Assembly: GCA_024277705.1 (NCBI GenBank)
Contig: JAJRUQ010000119.1
Span: 1-48,613, forward strand
Origin: Gammaproteobacteria bacterium
Lineage (GTDB): Bacteria; Pseudomonadota; Gammaproteobacteria; SZUA-229
Length of the DNA: 48,613 bases
Reading direction: 5' to 3'
The notes beneath the pieces were generated by a model. That model saw nothing but the letters and a program-made list of their open reading frames with translations. It was not told the DNA's origin and ran no database searches. Positions 35,654 to 44,969 of this stretch are shown piece after piece; the stretch's first letter is position 1; every line of letters starts with the position of its first letter. The position numbers and the translations under genes are program-made.

Positions 35654-36073
35654 CTATTTCTCAGCCGGATATTCCGCATATACCGGTAATGCATCTTCAC
35701 ACGACCAGTCAGCACGTGAATCCCAGAAGATCCGCCCCTGTGGAGGAAACGGTGGTGGTGTATCCAGTGAACCTGCAGGAATCAGCACCGCATCCAGTTC
35801 CGGCACCACTCTTGGCATCGGAGCGCCACATTGCTGGCAGAAACAATTATAAAACCGTTCTGCCTGCGGTACCTTATAACGTGCCAGCAATGCCTCTCCC
35901 TGCAACCACTGAATACTGCTCATTGGCTCTATCAATAAATTACTGGCATGACCAGTACCGGTTGCCTTGCGACAGCGCTGACAGTGACAATGATAAAACC
36001 GTTTGGTTTTTCCCGTCACCTGATATTTCACCGCACCACACAAACAACTACCTTCAATCTTTGTTTCCAGCAT
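35654..36073 (-). CDS. GFA/CENP-V family zinc protein
   Basis: 139 aa. Zinc-binding cysteine motifs are clear: GSCLCGAVKY, CHCQRCRKATG and CFCQQCGAPMPR. The family is named for glutathione-dependent formaldehyde-activating enzyme (Gfa), but most members are only putatively assigned. The start is an ATG at 36073. It lies 21 bp upstream of the thioredoxin-like gene on the same strand, so it might belong to the same transcript. It is divergent from the CD-NTase-like gene. Function beyond zinc binding is not resolved. Confidence 0.87.
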   Translation of the reverse strand: MLETKIEGSCLCGAVKYQVTGKTKRFYHCHCQRCRKATGTGHASNLLIEPMSSIQWLQGEALLARYKVPQAERFYNCFCQQCGAPMPRVVPELDAVLIPAGSLDTPPPFPPQGRIFWDSRADWSCEDALPVYAEYPAEK

Positions 36074-36169
36074 CTTCTTTCCTTTCTCAATAATAATCCG
36101 CGTTTGTCACCGGCCCCTTTTATTGATATTGTGGCATAACAGACCTGAACATAAAACCACGAGAGGTTA

Positions 36170-37117
36170 ATGACAAACCCTGACCGTTCCATTATTAGTG
36201 ATGCCCTGGATCTACTGGCAAAAAACACTGAATTACCTCTGGCTGAATACACCACTATAACCCAGAGCCAGGCTGATATTGAGCATAATTTAATGCCACA
36301 TATCGACACCTTCAGTAGCGTGCTTTATGGCGCTTTTTCACGAAAAACCATTGTCTCTCCCTTACCCGGCAATATCGTGGACATGCTGATCCTGTTCAGA
36401 GACCCCGATATAAAACACAGCTACCCCTCACACATACTGACCACCTTAAGTGATATTCTGATAGAACAATACCCCGATGCATATACACTAGAAGAGAAGA
36501 ATACTCTGCTGCTGCCAGTAAACAACTTTCACTACAAAATCCGCCCTGCCTACCCGGTATCGACACACACGTATATGCTGCCGGATGAAAAATATAATGA
36601 ATGGGTACGATATGATATTAATTCATACAATGAAATTTTTGTTAAAGAAAATGTTCGACATAAAGGCAGTTTGATAGAAATTATTCGCCTGATCAAAACC
36701 TGGAACAGAGTATCAGGTAATTTATTTAATGGTTACTATCTGGAACTGCTGGTCACAGAAGTTTTAACCGCTTATGACATTAGCAGCTATGCAGAAACCT
36801 TATGTTATATATTCAGGGCCGCGGTGGCTGAAGTTGTTTTTCAAAAACACGACCCGGCCAACATCGAATTCAAGATAGAAGGCCTGAATGATATCGATAG
36901 TTTAATCACCGCCATGAAGTTATTAAAAAAATCATATCTACTGGCGAATGAAGCAATTATTTTTGAACAGGATGGTAATACAGAAAAAGCATTAAAAAAC
37001 TGGAATAAATTATTCCCCGGAGTTTTTCCAACGCCGCTGGATATGCTCGTTGGTAAAGCCCGCAAGTCCGGGATAAAAGGAGCAGATGCCTTAAAGATGC
37101 TCATCCGCAAGCAATAA
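36170..37117 (+). CDS. CD-NTase-like nucleotidyltransferase homologue with altered catalytic residues
   Basis: 315 aa. The layout matches the cGAS/DncV-like (CD-NTase) fold: YGAFSRKT at 53-60 for the usual G[S]xxRxT, NIVDMLILF at 68-76 for the DxD strand, KIRPAY at 123-128 for the third strand, LIEIIRLIKTWN (helix of the OAS1-C type) and a C-terminal AIIFEQDGNTEKALKNWNKLFPGVFPT. The catalytic acids look incomplete: Ile69 sits at the first Asp position, Asp71 is kept, and Lys123 sits where the third acid is expected. Ser of the GS motif is also Ala55. The ATG at 36170 has GAGAGG upstream. No CBASS effector or ancillary gene is adjacent. Confidence 0.65.
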   Translation: MTNPDRSIISDALDLLAKNTELPLAEYTTITQSQADIEHNLMPHIDTFSSVLYGAFSRKTIVSPLPGNIVDMLILFRDPDIKHSYPSHILTTLSDILIEQYPDAYTLEEKNTLLLPVNNFHYKIRPAYPVSTHTYMLPDEKYNEWVRYDINSYNEIFVKENVRHKGSLIEIIRLIKTWNRVSGNLFNGYYLELLVTEVLTAYDISSYAETLCYIFRAAVAEVVFQKHDPANIEFKIEGLNDIDSLITAMKLLKKSYLLANEAIIFEQDGNTEKALKNWNKLFPGVFPTPLDMLVGKARKSGIKGADALKMLIRKQ

Positions 37118-37200
37118 GAGAGCAGCAAGCGCCCGTAATTCATACTTTTCACCATTAACGGGACGACGATGACTCATTTTTAAAAATCAATAGAAAACAT

Positions 37201-37563
37201 TCACCTTTTAAGCCAACGGCTTATTGACACACTGATAACAATAAAAACCAGACCCGGCATTACCAGAACATGATAACTACTGATCAGGCTGCCGAGCAAA
37301 CAGTAAAAACCGATAGCGCCGGTAAGTCTGGCCATCAGTTTCATCTTGCGCGCGTTTAGAATAAGAAATAAAAAAGCCGGCAGCAACACTGCCAGCAGCC
37401 ACAGCAAAGCAACACGTCCATCAGCACCATAAAATAACCGGTACTGCCATGATTCAGCCAAAAATATAATAGAGACTGAATACAGCCAGAAGATTAAAAA
37501 AAATGAAAAAGGCAGATAAGTTGCTACCACTAGAAAAAAAAATTTATCACTTGCTTTAATCAT
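37201..37563 (-). CDS. Small membrane protein of unknown function
   Basis: 120 aa with about four hydrophobic helices (around residues 10-33, 49-68, 78-94 and 98-115) and a basic KMKLMARL cytoplasmic stretch. No family was recognised. It is 17 bp downstream of the GGDEF-EAL gene on the same strand, so the two are probably co-transcribed. The start ATG is at 37563. A role with the sensor protein is possible but only contextual. Confidence 0.65.
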   Translation of the reverse strand: MIKASDKFFFLVVATYLPFSFFLIFWLYSVSIIFLAESWQYRLFYGADGRVALLWLLAVLLPAFLFLILNARKMKLMARLTGAIGFYCLLGSLISSYHVLVMPGLVFIVISVSISRWLKR

Positions 37564-37580
37564 TATTGTTTTATAAAAAA

Positions 37581-39806
37581 TCAGCTGGCAATTGACTGAC
37601 GATTTAACCAGACAGCTATTGCTTCAGCCGATAGTGGTTTTGACAGGTAATACCCCTGACCACGACCACAGTTCAGTGTTTTTAAATAGTTAAGTTGTTG
37701 CTCCGTCTCAATACCTTCCGCCACCACATCCATGGACAGCCCATGAGCCATACTAACAATGGTTGCAGCAATTTGCATATCATCTTTATCTTCCGGAATA
37801 CCCATGATGAATGAACGATCGATTTTCAGGGTATCAATCGGCAATTGCTTGAGATAACTGAGGCTGGAGTAACCCGTTCCAAAATCATCAATAGAAAACC
37901 TGACGCCCTCACCGGTTAACCTGTCCAAAGCCGCTCTCACTTTGTCCGTGATGTTTAAAAACATCCTTTCAGTGATTTCCAGCTCTAACTGCTGCGCCGA
38001 CAAACCGGTACTTTTTAATGTTGCCATCACACTCGAATACAGCCGGTCATGATCAAACTGCAAGGATGAAACATTAACGGCGAGAAGAAGCGACCCCAAG
38101 CCCTGTGCCTGCCATTCACATACCTGCCTGCAGGCATGCTCCAGCACCCAGTCACCAATGCGCACAATCAGGCCGGTCTCCTCCGCCAACGGAATAAATT
38201 CATCCGGCATAATCAAACCCCGGTCCGGATCCTGCCAGCGAATCAGGGCCTCAACCCCGACGGGTTGCTGATCTTCAAGATTAAAGACCGGCTGGTAATA
38301 AAGCCGAAATTCATCACGTTCAAGGGCATGGCGTAACCGTGTTTCCATGCTGAGTCGCTGTTGCACACGCTGCGTTAATTTTTCATTATAAAACTGGTAA
38401 TTATTACCGCCCTGATCCTTGGCATGATACATCGCAGCATCGGAATACTTTAACAGGTTGTTACCGTTGTTATCATCATCCGGATACAGGGCAACACCGA
38501 TGCATACCGAGGAAAAAACCTCGGTTCCCTCTATACTGACAGGCGCATTAAGGCATTTCAGCATACGATCTGTTACCTGATTAATATAAGACAGCTCCGT
38601 AATGTCCTGTAATACAGCAACAAACTCATCACCACCAAAACGATGAATAGAATCTTCATCGCGCAAACAGCTCTGCAGGCGGCCGGCGACATGTACGATC
38701 AACTGGTCACCCGCATCATGACCAAGACTGTCATTAACCGTTTTGAAACGGTCTATATCAATAAATAAAACGGCTACTTTGGTATTTCTGCGCCCGGCAC
38801 TACCAATAACAGATTTAAGACGCTCCAGTAAAGAAACCCGGTTGGGCAGCTTTGTCAGCGAATCATAATAAGCCAGTTCATCAAGCTTGCGTTCTGCCTC
38901 ACGCCTTTCATCCACCTCCGACTGCAATTCATGAGTACGAACCGCTACCTGGCGGCGTAACAAAAAAGTAAGCCCGAACATGAGAATAATGACACTGAAC
39001 AGCCCCGTTGCCAGCCAGATCAACCAGCGATACGACTGAGCATGAGCAGGCTGGGTCAGCCAGCGACGAATAGTGGAAAAATAAATTGAATCTTCATCGG
39101 CCTTGAAACGAAGCAACTGCTGGTCGATGACATCAAGAATAACGCGATTAGCAGGATCCAGTGCCGCATAATGAATATTGATAGGATTAAAGATAATACC
39201 GGTTTCAACAAGATTATATTTATTGGCATTCAGCGCCCCGAAAAGACGATTAGCCACGCCCGCATCCGTATCACCATCTTTCACGCTTTGCATCACATCG
39301 CTGAAGTTTGCCAGCTCAACTATTTCCAGATTTAAATCGAATTTTTTAACCAGTGTGCGAAAAGCACGTTCATGTATATTGTTATTCATCACCCCCACAC
39401 GTTTGCCTTCCAGGCCAAAAAGGGAGCTGATATTTGAATCAATGCGCGAATACACCAGTCCCCAGTTACTGATATAGGCACTTTTAGAAAAAGTATATAT
39501 TTCGGCCCGCTTCTCTGAATAGGCCATCATTGAGATAATATCAATCTTTTGCGCCTCGAAATTCTTCAGATGATCAGTGAAGGAACCTTCGACATATTCA
39601 AGCTTCCAGCCCTGCTGGTCAGCAATGGCCTGCAGAAGATCAATCGAGATACCCCGCCACTCACCATTGTCATCCTTAAACGCCACCGGTGGATTAGGAA
39701 AAACACCGACACGAATAAGCTGACCAGGAACATCTTTTATCTCACCGGCAAATACCGGCGTTAATGAAAACAAAACAAAAAGTATGATGAAGGCAGGTTT
39801 AAACAT
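37581..39806 (-). CDS. Periplasmic-sensor GGDEF-EAL cyclic di-GMP protein
   Basis: 741 aa in the order signal sequence, family-3 solute-binding sensor domain (about residues 30-255), one membrane helix (about 262-286), a coiled linker, GGDEF domain and EAL domain. The diguanylate cyclase motif RFGGDEF is intact. The phosphodiesterase domain keeps EALIRW, NVSS, ELEITE, DDFGTGYSSL, KIDRSF, EGIE and QGYYLSKP, so it may be active in either or both directions. A periplasmic ligand, probably a small amino-acid-like compound, is sensed. It is followed by a small membrane protein gene. ATG at 39806. The upstream 458-bp gap is described separately. Confidence 0.93.
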   Translation of the reverse strand: MFKPAFIILFVLFSLTPVFAGEIKDVPGQLIRVGVFPNPPVAFKDDNGEWRGISIDLLQAIADQQGWKLEYVEGSFTDHLKNFEAQKIDIISMMAYSEKRAEIYTFSKSAYISNWGLVYSRIDSNISSLFGLEGKRVGVMNNNIHERAFRTLVKKFDLNLEIVELANFSDVMQSVKDGDTDAGVANRLFGALNANKYNLVETGIIFNPINIHYAALDPANRVILDVIDQQLLRFKADEDSIYFSTIRRWLTQPAHAQSYRWLIWLATGLFSVIILMFGLTFLLRRQVAVRTHELQSEVDERREAERKLDELAYYDSLTKLPNRVSLLERLKSVIGSAGRRNTKVAVLFIDIDRFKTVNDSLGHDAGDQLIVHVAGRLQSCLRDEDSIHRFGGDEFVAVLQDITELSYINQVTDRMLKCLNAPVSIEGTEVFSSVCIGVALYPDDDNNGNNLLKYSDAAMYHAKDQGGNNYQFYNEKLTQRVQQRLSMETRLRHALERDEFRLYYQPVFNLEDQQPVGVEALIRWQDPDRGLIMPDEFIPLAEETGLIVRIGDWVLEHACRQVCEWQAQGLGSLLLAVNVSSLQFDHDRLYSSVMATLKSTGLSAQQLELEITERMFLNITDKVRAALDRLTGEGVRFSIDDFGTGYSSLSYLKQLPIDTLKIDRSFIMGIPEDKDDMQIAATIVSMAHGLSMDVVAEGIETEQQLNYLKTLNCGRGQGYYLSKPLSAEAIAVWLNRQSIAS

Positions 39807-40264
39807 AACTTAAGAAGTCCCTGATTAAGCTAACAAAATACAGATACAGACAGTTAATTAGTGGATAACTTGTTTAATACGAAACAATACAGCCACTACC
39901 TGCGATTACTCTAATAACACCTGGAAATCATAATCAGTTATTGTTTAACACGGTTAATATGACCGAATACAAAGTATACACATGTTTGTGTTGATTCTAG
40001 CTACAAAAATCAGATTTTACCGATAAACATTATTATTGCCTGTTTATCGGCTTTGTTTACCGTAATTTCAGATATATAACATTTTTACCCGGGCAGCATT
40101 TAGTAAAAACAGAAACTTAACAAACTGGTGAAAAGTATCACTACTGCCCCGCTAACATTACGTGAGGTAAGTGGGCACGGTTACTGCGCCGGTGACAAGT
40201 CGCCATTCATGATATTCGGGACATGAATGGCAATCTGTTGCTGTGACACGATAGCCGGCAGTAT
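39807..40264. other. Non-coding 458-bp gap with two perfect hairpins
   Basis: No credible gene. Two perfect inverted repeats stand out: 40020-40029 with 40041-40050 (10-bp arms CCGATAAACA / TGTTTATCGG, 11-base loop), and 40202-40211 with 40222-40231 (10-bp arms GCCATTCATG / CATGAATGGC, 10-base loop). Neither has a clear T-tract, so they are not ordinary intrinsic terminators. The rest is A/T-rich and holds the promoter region of the sensor gene. Confidence 0.6.
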
Positions 40265-41101
40265 TTAATCTTCAAGCAGCCGGATCCCGTCTTTTTCTAT
40301 ACTGATAATTCTTTGCTTATACAAACCGCCAATGGCTTTTTTAAAGGCACCTTTACTCATGCCAAACAGCTCTGAAATCAACTGTGGATCGGACTTGTCA
40401 TGCACCGGCGCAAAACCATTTTGCTTTTGCAGATAAATTAAAATGATTCTGGCGTATTTATCACGGGTTTCCTGGCCGGCCTGAAGCGTTAGATCAATTT
40501 TCCCATCGGGGCGAATATATTTAATATAACCCTTTTTATACTGACCGAAACTCAGACGCTGAAACACCTCATTTTTATACAGCACGCCCCAGTGACTATG
40601 ATTTACGATTGCCTTGTAACCCAGCTCGGTAGTGTTGGCAATAATCAGATCAACAGCCTGCTTCGGTTTAAAATTATGCGGCCGTTCATCATCAAGAAAT
40701 TTATCAATTTTAGATGATGCGGTAATACGCCCGTCAATATCACCGATATATAAAAACACCAGATAACAATGCCCGACTTCCATCGGCCGGTGCTGTTCCG
40801 CAAAAGGCACCAGAATGTCTTTATCCAGACCCCAGTCAAGAAATGCGCCGACACGGGTTGTATCGACAACTTTCAGATAGGCAAACTCACCTACTCTGGC
40901 TTTAGGTTTTTGCGTGGTTGCCAGCGGCCGGTCTTCTGAATCGAGGTAAAGAAACACCTCAATGGTGTCACCCTCCACCAGATCTGCCGATGCATATTTA
41001 ACCGGTAACAAAATTTCACCCAGATTTTCCGCCTCCAGATAGAAACCGAACTCTACCGCTTTAATTACCTCCAGTTCGTAAGTCTGGCCAATGCTGATCA
41101 T
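40265..41101 (-). CDS. cvfB: S1-like RNA-binding protein CvfB
   Basis: 278 aa, full length for CvfB. Several S1-like domains: residues 1-65 (MISIGQTYELEVIKAVEFGFYL), 66-135 (GEFAYLKVVDTTRVGAFLDWG) and a further one (about 148-212), followed by a C-terminal winged-helix segment (LFGMSKGAFKKAIGGLYKQRIISIEKDGIRLL). CvfB binds RNA and affects virulence genes in Staphylococcus; the role in gammaproteobacteria is less clear. It is a single gene with an ATG at 41101. The two hairpins at 40020-40231 lie downstream of its stop. Confidence 0.9.
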   Translation of the reverse strand: MISIGQTYELEVIKAVEFGFYLEAENLGEILLPVKYASADLVEGDTIEVFLYLDSEDRPLATTQKPKARVGEFAYLKVVDTTRVGAFLDWGLDKDILVPFAEQHRPMEVGHCYLVFLYIGDIDGRITASSKIDKFLDDERPHNFKPKQAVDLIIANTTELGYKAIVNHSHWGVLYKNEVFQRLSFGQYKKGYIKYIRPDGKIDLTLQAGQETRDKYARIILIYLQKQNGFAPVHDKSDPQLISELFGMSKGAFKKAIGGLYKQRIISIEKDGIRLLED

Positions 41102-41182
41102 TCAAATTCCCGACCGGTACCCGGTTATTGCTGAAAACACATTATACATAGACGACACAGGAATACACACAGCCTGCACTTA

Positions 41183-41410
41183 TCAACGCTCACTTTTCTG
41201 TTCGCTGACATACAGATCTTCAACCATTTTTCTTGCCCATGGCGTCTTCCGCAAAAATTTAAGGCTGGATTTTACCGAGGGGTCATTAGTGAAACAACGG
41301 ATATTGATACGCTTACCCAGCTGCTCCCAGCCAAACTGTTCGACCAGGCAGTTAACGATAGATTCCAGTGTTTTACCGTGCAACGGATTATTGCTTTGTT
41401 GCCGGCTCAT
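41183..41410 (-). CDS. VF530 family small DNA-binding protein
   Basis: 75 aa. The family core is almost complete: [25 protein letters not shown], then [33 protein letters not shown]530 from Vibrio fischeri has a solved structure, and the family is predicted to bind DNA; its cellular role is unknown. Start ATG at 41410. It is upstream of cvfB on the same strand, 81 bp away. Confidence 0.9.
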   Translation of the reverse strand: MSRQQSNNPLHGKTLESIVNCLVEQFGWEQLGKRINIRCFTNDPSVKSSLKFLRKTPWARKMVEDLYVSEQKSER

Positions 41411-41502
41411 ACAAAACAGACATAACTACAATAAATATCAGAAGACACCATGATGCGCCTGTCAAAGCCCTCAGCCATAAATTTCACCCGCCTGTTCAAA
41501 AC

Positions 41503-41820
41503 TCAGTAATGTATCGCCAGCCATATCGTCTCTGTTTCCGGGTCGGTCCATGTAACCCGGTGCCTGGTATGCGCTGGAATATTCATATAATCACCTTTTT
41601 CAAGTTGCCGTTGTTTACCGCTGTCAAACATTATGACAGCGGCACCGGCCAACAACAGAACCCACTCGTCATGATCCTGATCGTACCAGCCGGTGGCCGG
41701 AGATACATGACCCCTGGATACAATTCGTTGTATCGTTATTTTCTCATGTTGAAGCAGCAAATCAACAAGCTCATCATCAGCACTTTGCACAATTGCTTCA
41801 AAAATATTGCCGGTTTTCAT
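41503..41820 (-). CDS. Small cupin protein
   Basis: 105 aa, one cupin domain: WYDQDHDEWVLLLAGAAVIMF (first motif), KGDYMNIPAHTRHRVTW (second motif with conserved His). An ATG at 41820 follows a GAGGTGG ribosome-like stretch; a GTG one codon earlier is possible. Such stand-alone small cupins are often metal-binding and of unknown substrate. It lies 73 bp downstream of the hydantoinase-like gene on the same strand, and may share its transcript. Confidence 0.8.
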   Translation of the reverse strand: MKTGNIFEAIVQSADDELVDLLLQHEKITIQRIVSRGHVSPATGWYDQDHDEWVLLLAGAAVIMFDSGKQRQLEKGDYMNIPAHTRHRVTWTDPETETIWLAIHY

Positions 41821-41893
41821 CACTCAAGTCCACCTCAGGAATAATTGACAGCCTGCGCCACTGATTGATTTAAAGCAAACAAATAGCAAAGGC

Positions 41894-43891
41894 TTAAGCG
41901 GCAATCAGTGCTGCTTTCAGCAGTTTAAGATTACCCACAGCATCAACTTCGGCATTCCAGCCTTGTGCCAGCCAGGTGGTTGAACTGGTTTCGGTAATTA
42001 ATACCGGCCCTTTGATTACCTGCCCGACACTCAACCCTGAGCGATTAATGACCGCAACCGGCTGCTCTATGCCGGGCATGTTGACCAGCTCCTGCTTCAA
42101 GGCGGCAGTTGCCTGCCAGTCCGGCAAGGCAAAGGATGAACGATGCCAGATGACGCGAATGCGCACATTCACCAGTTCAATTGCCATCTCCAGCTGATGG
42201 CCATAACTATCTTTATGCTTTTGATGATAACACTGCGCAAGGTCGTGCAAACCGCACCAGGGCAGATTAAGTGCATTACTCTGCCCCCGATAACGCAAAT
42301 CAACGGTTAATATTGTCTGCACCTCCGTTGCCGGCACGCCGGTATTAATATTTAACTCATGCCTGGCCTGTGTCAGCAACTCGGCAAAAATTTGCTCAAT
42401 ACTTTCTGCATCACACTCGTTTAAGACTTGATTGATGGTGCGTGAACGCTCACGACTGGCATCGGCGGCCAGCATACCCAGTGCTGACAATACCCCGGCA
42501 TTAACCGGTACCATTGCCCGTGTCATTTCCAGCTCCGCGGCCAGTGCGCAGACATGCAGGCCACCGGCACCGCCAAAAGAAACCAGAGTAAAGTCTTTCG
42601 GATCTTCTCCCCGTTCAACGGACATGACCCGTAAAGCGCGCACCATGTGATCATTAACCACATTGATAATACCTTCGGCGGCCTCTACCACCGTTAATGC
42701 TAGAGGTTCGGCGATGGTTTTAACCGCCATCTCCGCCGCAGCGTTGTCCAGTTGCATATTGCCACCGAGGAACGACTGTGGCCGCAACCGCCCGAGAACA
42801 ACATTGGCATCAGTCACGGTCGGCCGTTTTCCGGCTTTACCATAACAGGCCGGCCCCGGGTCAGCACCGGCTGATTCCGGACCAACCAGTAAGCGTCCCC
42901 CGGCATCAAGCTGCGCAATCGAGCCACCACCGGCACCAATGGTATGCATATCCACCATCGGAACCGCCACCGCATAACCACCGATTTTTGCCCCGGTGGT
43001 AAAGCCGATTTGTTTATCGATAATGGAAATATCGGTGGAGGTGCACCCCATATCAAATGACAGTAACCGTTCAACCGCGGATGCCGCCGCTACCGTCTGC
43101 GCACCTTTAAGACCACCGGCAGGGCCGGACAGCAATAAATTAACCGGATAGCGTCCCGCCTGCTCAACACTGGTGGTACCACCGGAACTTTGCATAATAG
43201 ATAGTGCCGGTTTTTTATTATTATGGTTTGCCAGTTGCTGCGCCAGCCGATGAAGATAACCCTGCATGAGCGGCCCGACTTTAGCATTCAGTGCAGTGGT
43301 CATACCACGCTCGAATTCCCTGTATTCCGGTAGCACATCGGATGCACGACTGACAAAAATATCTTTCGGAATTGCTTTTTCTATTTTCAGCTCTTCGCTC
43401 TCGTCAAAAAACGAAAATAACAGATTAATGGCGACAGCCTGCGGTGCCAGCTTTTCGATACATGCTGTCAGTTCGGCCAGATCCTGCTCGCTCAGTGTCT
43501 GCAGCGGTTCTACCTGCGCGCTCAGCCGCGAATTGACCTCAATACATAATTCCCGCTCAATCAGTACTGGTTTTTTTATCGGTATTAAATTATAAAGTTC
43601 TTCACGTGCCTGACGGCCGATACTGAGAACATCAGCCAGGCCCCGGTTGGTAATATAAGCCGTACGCACACCTTTGCCTTCAAGCACCGCATTGGTAGCA
43701 ACCGTTGAACCATGGACCAGAGTTAAATGATCCACCATCAGGTCCAGCTCCCTTATGCCCTGTAGAATCGCCTGCTCAGGGGCCTGTGGCGTAGACAGTA
43801 CTTTGTGAATACAAAGCTGTTTTGATTCGTCATCGAATACAATAAAGTCAGTAAAAGTACCGCCGGTATCGACGCCGAGAAATATAGCCAT
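41894..43891 (-). CDS. Hydantoinase/oxoprolinase family (HyuA-like) protein without HyuB
   Basis: 665 aa. The N terminus FLGVDTGGTFTDFIVFD is the diagnostic ATP-grasping start of the HyuA/oxoprolinase A family, followed by VHGSTVATNAVLEGKG, LLSGPAGG and the SFGGAGGLHVCALAAELEM segments. In the known systems this subunit works with a HyuB partner to hydrolyse N-methylhydantoin or 5-oxoproline, or to carboxylate acetone. No HyuB gene is adjacent. The ATG at 43891 is the natural start; the frame extends 12 codons further. It is divergent from the GldA-type ATPase gene. Confidence 0.85.
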   Translation of the reverse strand: MAIFLGVDTGGTFTDFIVFDDESKQLCIHKVLSTPQAPEQAILQGIRELDLMVDHLTLVHGSTVATNAVLEGKGVRTAYITNRGLADVLSIGRQAREELYNLIPIKKPVLIERELCIEVNSRLSAQVEPLQTLSEQDLAELTACIEKLAPQAVAINLLFSFFDESEELKIEKAIPKDIFVSRASDVLPEYREFERGMTTALNAKVGPLMQGYLHRLAQQLANHNNKKPALSIMQSSGGTTSVEQAGRYPVNLLLSGPAGGLKGAQTVAAASAVERLLSFDMGCTSTDISIIDKQIGFTTGAKIGGYAVAVPMVDMHTIGAGGGSIAQLDAGGRLLVGPESAGADPGPACYGKAGKRPTVTDANVVLGRLRPQSFLGGNMQLDNAAAEMAVKTIAEPLALTVVEAAEGIINVVNDHMVRALRVMSVERGEDPKDFTLVSFGGAGGLHVCALAAELEMTRAMVPVNAGVLSALGMLAADASRERSRTINQVLNECDAESIEQIFAELLTQARHELNINTGVPATEVQTILTVDLRYRGQSNALNLPWCGLHDLAQCYHQKHKDSYGHQLEMAIELVNVRIRVIWHRSSFALPDWQATAALKQELVNMPGIEQPVAVINRSGLSVGQVIKGPVLITETSSTTWLAQGWNAEVDAVGNLKLLKAALIAA

Positions 43892-43933
43892 AGAGTATTT
43901 TACCTTCCCGTGAACAGGAATATGCATTTTTTA

Positions 43934-43980
43934 GTTACAGGTTCCAGAACTTTTTAACTAATAACTTAAAACTTAACATT
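43934..43980. repeat. Short heptad-phased element (copy D)
   Basis: Consecutive 7-bp units GTTACAG, GTTCCAG, AACTTTT, TAACTAA, TAACTTA, AAACTTA follow in frame. The first and last parts are loosely complementary. It lies in the spacer between the divergent hydantoinase-like and gldA-like genes, resembling copies B and C in composition. Confidence 0.6.
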
Positions 43981-44021
43981 CCCCCTTGCAAGCTACAGCA
44001 AATCAGTAATAATAACGCCCC

Positions 44022-44966
44022 ATGTCTTTGCTTATTTCCGTTCACAATCTGACGCGTCACTACGGTGATTTTTGCGCTGTTAATAACATCAGTTTTGAAC
44101 TGGCAACCGGTGACATTCTGGGCTTTCTTGGCCCGAACGGTGCCGGCAAATCGTCCACCATGCAAATGCTGACCGGCACACTGGCGCCCACACAGGGTGA
44201 AATCAGCATTAACGGTATCGACCTGCTGGAGCAGCCAAAAGCAGCCAAAGCATCTCTCGGTTATTTACCGGAAAATCCGCCACTGTATCAGGATATGACC
44301 GTCACCGAATACCTGGTCTTTTGCGCACGATTGCACCGGGTTAACAAAAAACAGTTATTAAAGGTATGCGACTCTGCCATTGAACGCTGCGGACTTACCG
44401 AAGTACAGCAACGCCTGATCAAAAATCTGTCCAAAGGCTTTCAACAACGTGTCGGCATAGCCCAGGCCATTTTGCATTCACCACCGGTCATCATTCTTGA
44501 TGAACCGACCGTTGGCCTTGACCCTATCCAGATCCTTGAAATCCGGCAGCTAATCAAAACGCTGGGAGAAAATCACGGCATTATTTTATGTACCCATATC
44601 CTGCCGGAAGTGCAGGCGATATGTAACCGGGTACAAATCATCAACCGTGGCAGCCTGGTTTACAGCGCAGATATCAATGACATGCTGCACCGGCAGACAA
44701 GCCACTATGAGTTTTCACTAAGCCACGACATCCATCCCGATGAACTTGCCGGCCATGAAGCATTTACCACCATAGAAACCGGCACCCCTGTTAGCGGCGA
44801 AAACCGTTTTATTGTCAGCAGTAATCTCAGTGCTGAAACATTACTGGCCTATATCGTACAACAGCAATGGGGCGTGACACGGTTCACGCCTTATCAGGCT
44901 TCACTGGAACAAACCTTTATCGCGATAACAACCGGCGATGACATCGCCAGTAAAACAGGAGTTTAA
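44022..44966 (+). CDS. ABC transporter ATPase, GldA-type
   Basis: 314 aa. Walker A GPNGAGKSS, Q-loop YLPENPPLY, signature LSKGFQQRVGIAQA (the SKGF form typical of GldA-like ATPases), Walker B IILDEPTVGLD and His switch CTHILPE. It begins a set of four genes (ATPase, permease, GldG-type, DUF4340-type). Such sets occur well beyond gliding bacteria; the substrate is unknown, and no gliding is implied. ATG at 44022. Confidence 0.88.
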   Translation: MSLLISVHNLTRHYGDFCAVNNISFELATGDILGFLGPNGAGKSSTMQMLTGTLAPTQGEISINGIDLLEQPKAAKASLGYLPENPPLYQDMTVTEYLVFCARLHRVNKKQLLKVCDSAIERCGLTEVQQRLIKNLSKGFQQRVGIAQAILHSPPVIILDEPTVGLDPIQILEIRQLIKTLGENHGIILCTHILPEVQAICNRVQIINRGSLVYSADINDMLHRQTSHYEFSLSHDIHPDELAGHEAFTTIETGTPVSGENRFIVSSNLSAETLLAYIVQQQWGVTRFTPYQASLEQTFIAITTGDDIASKTGV

Positions 44967-44969
44967 GCC

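Noticed and set aside
36170-37117. CBASS or other anti-phage operon around the CD-NTase-like gene
   Set aside because: The neighbours are a GFA-family gene on the opposite strand and a small membrane protein gene; no effector, Cap2 or Cap3 type gene is present.
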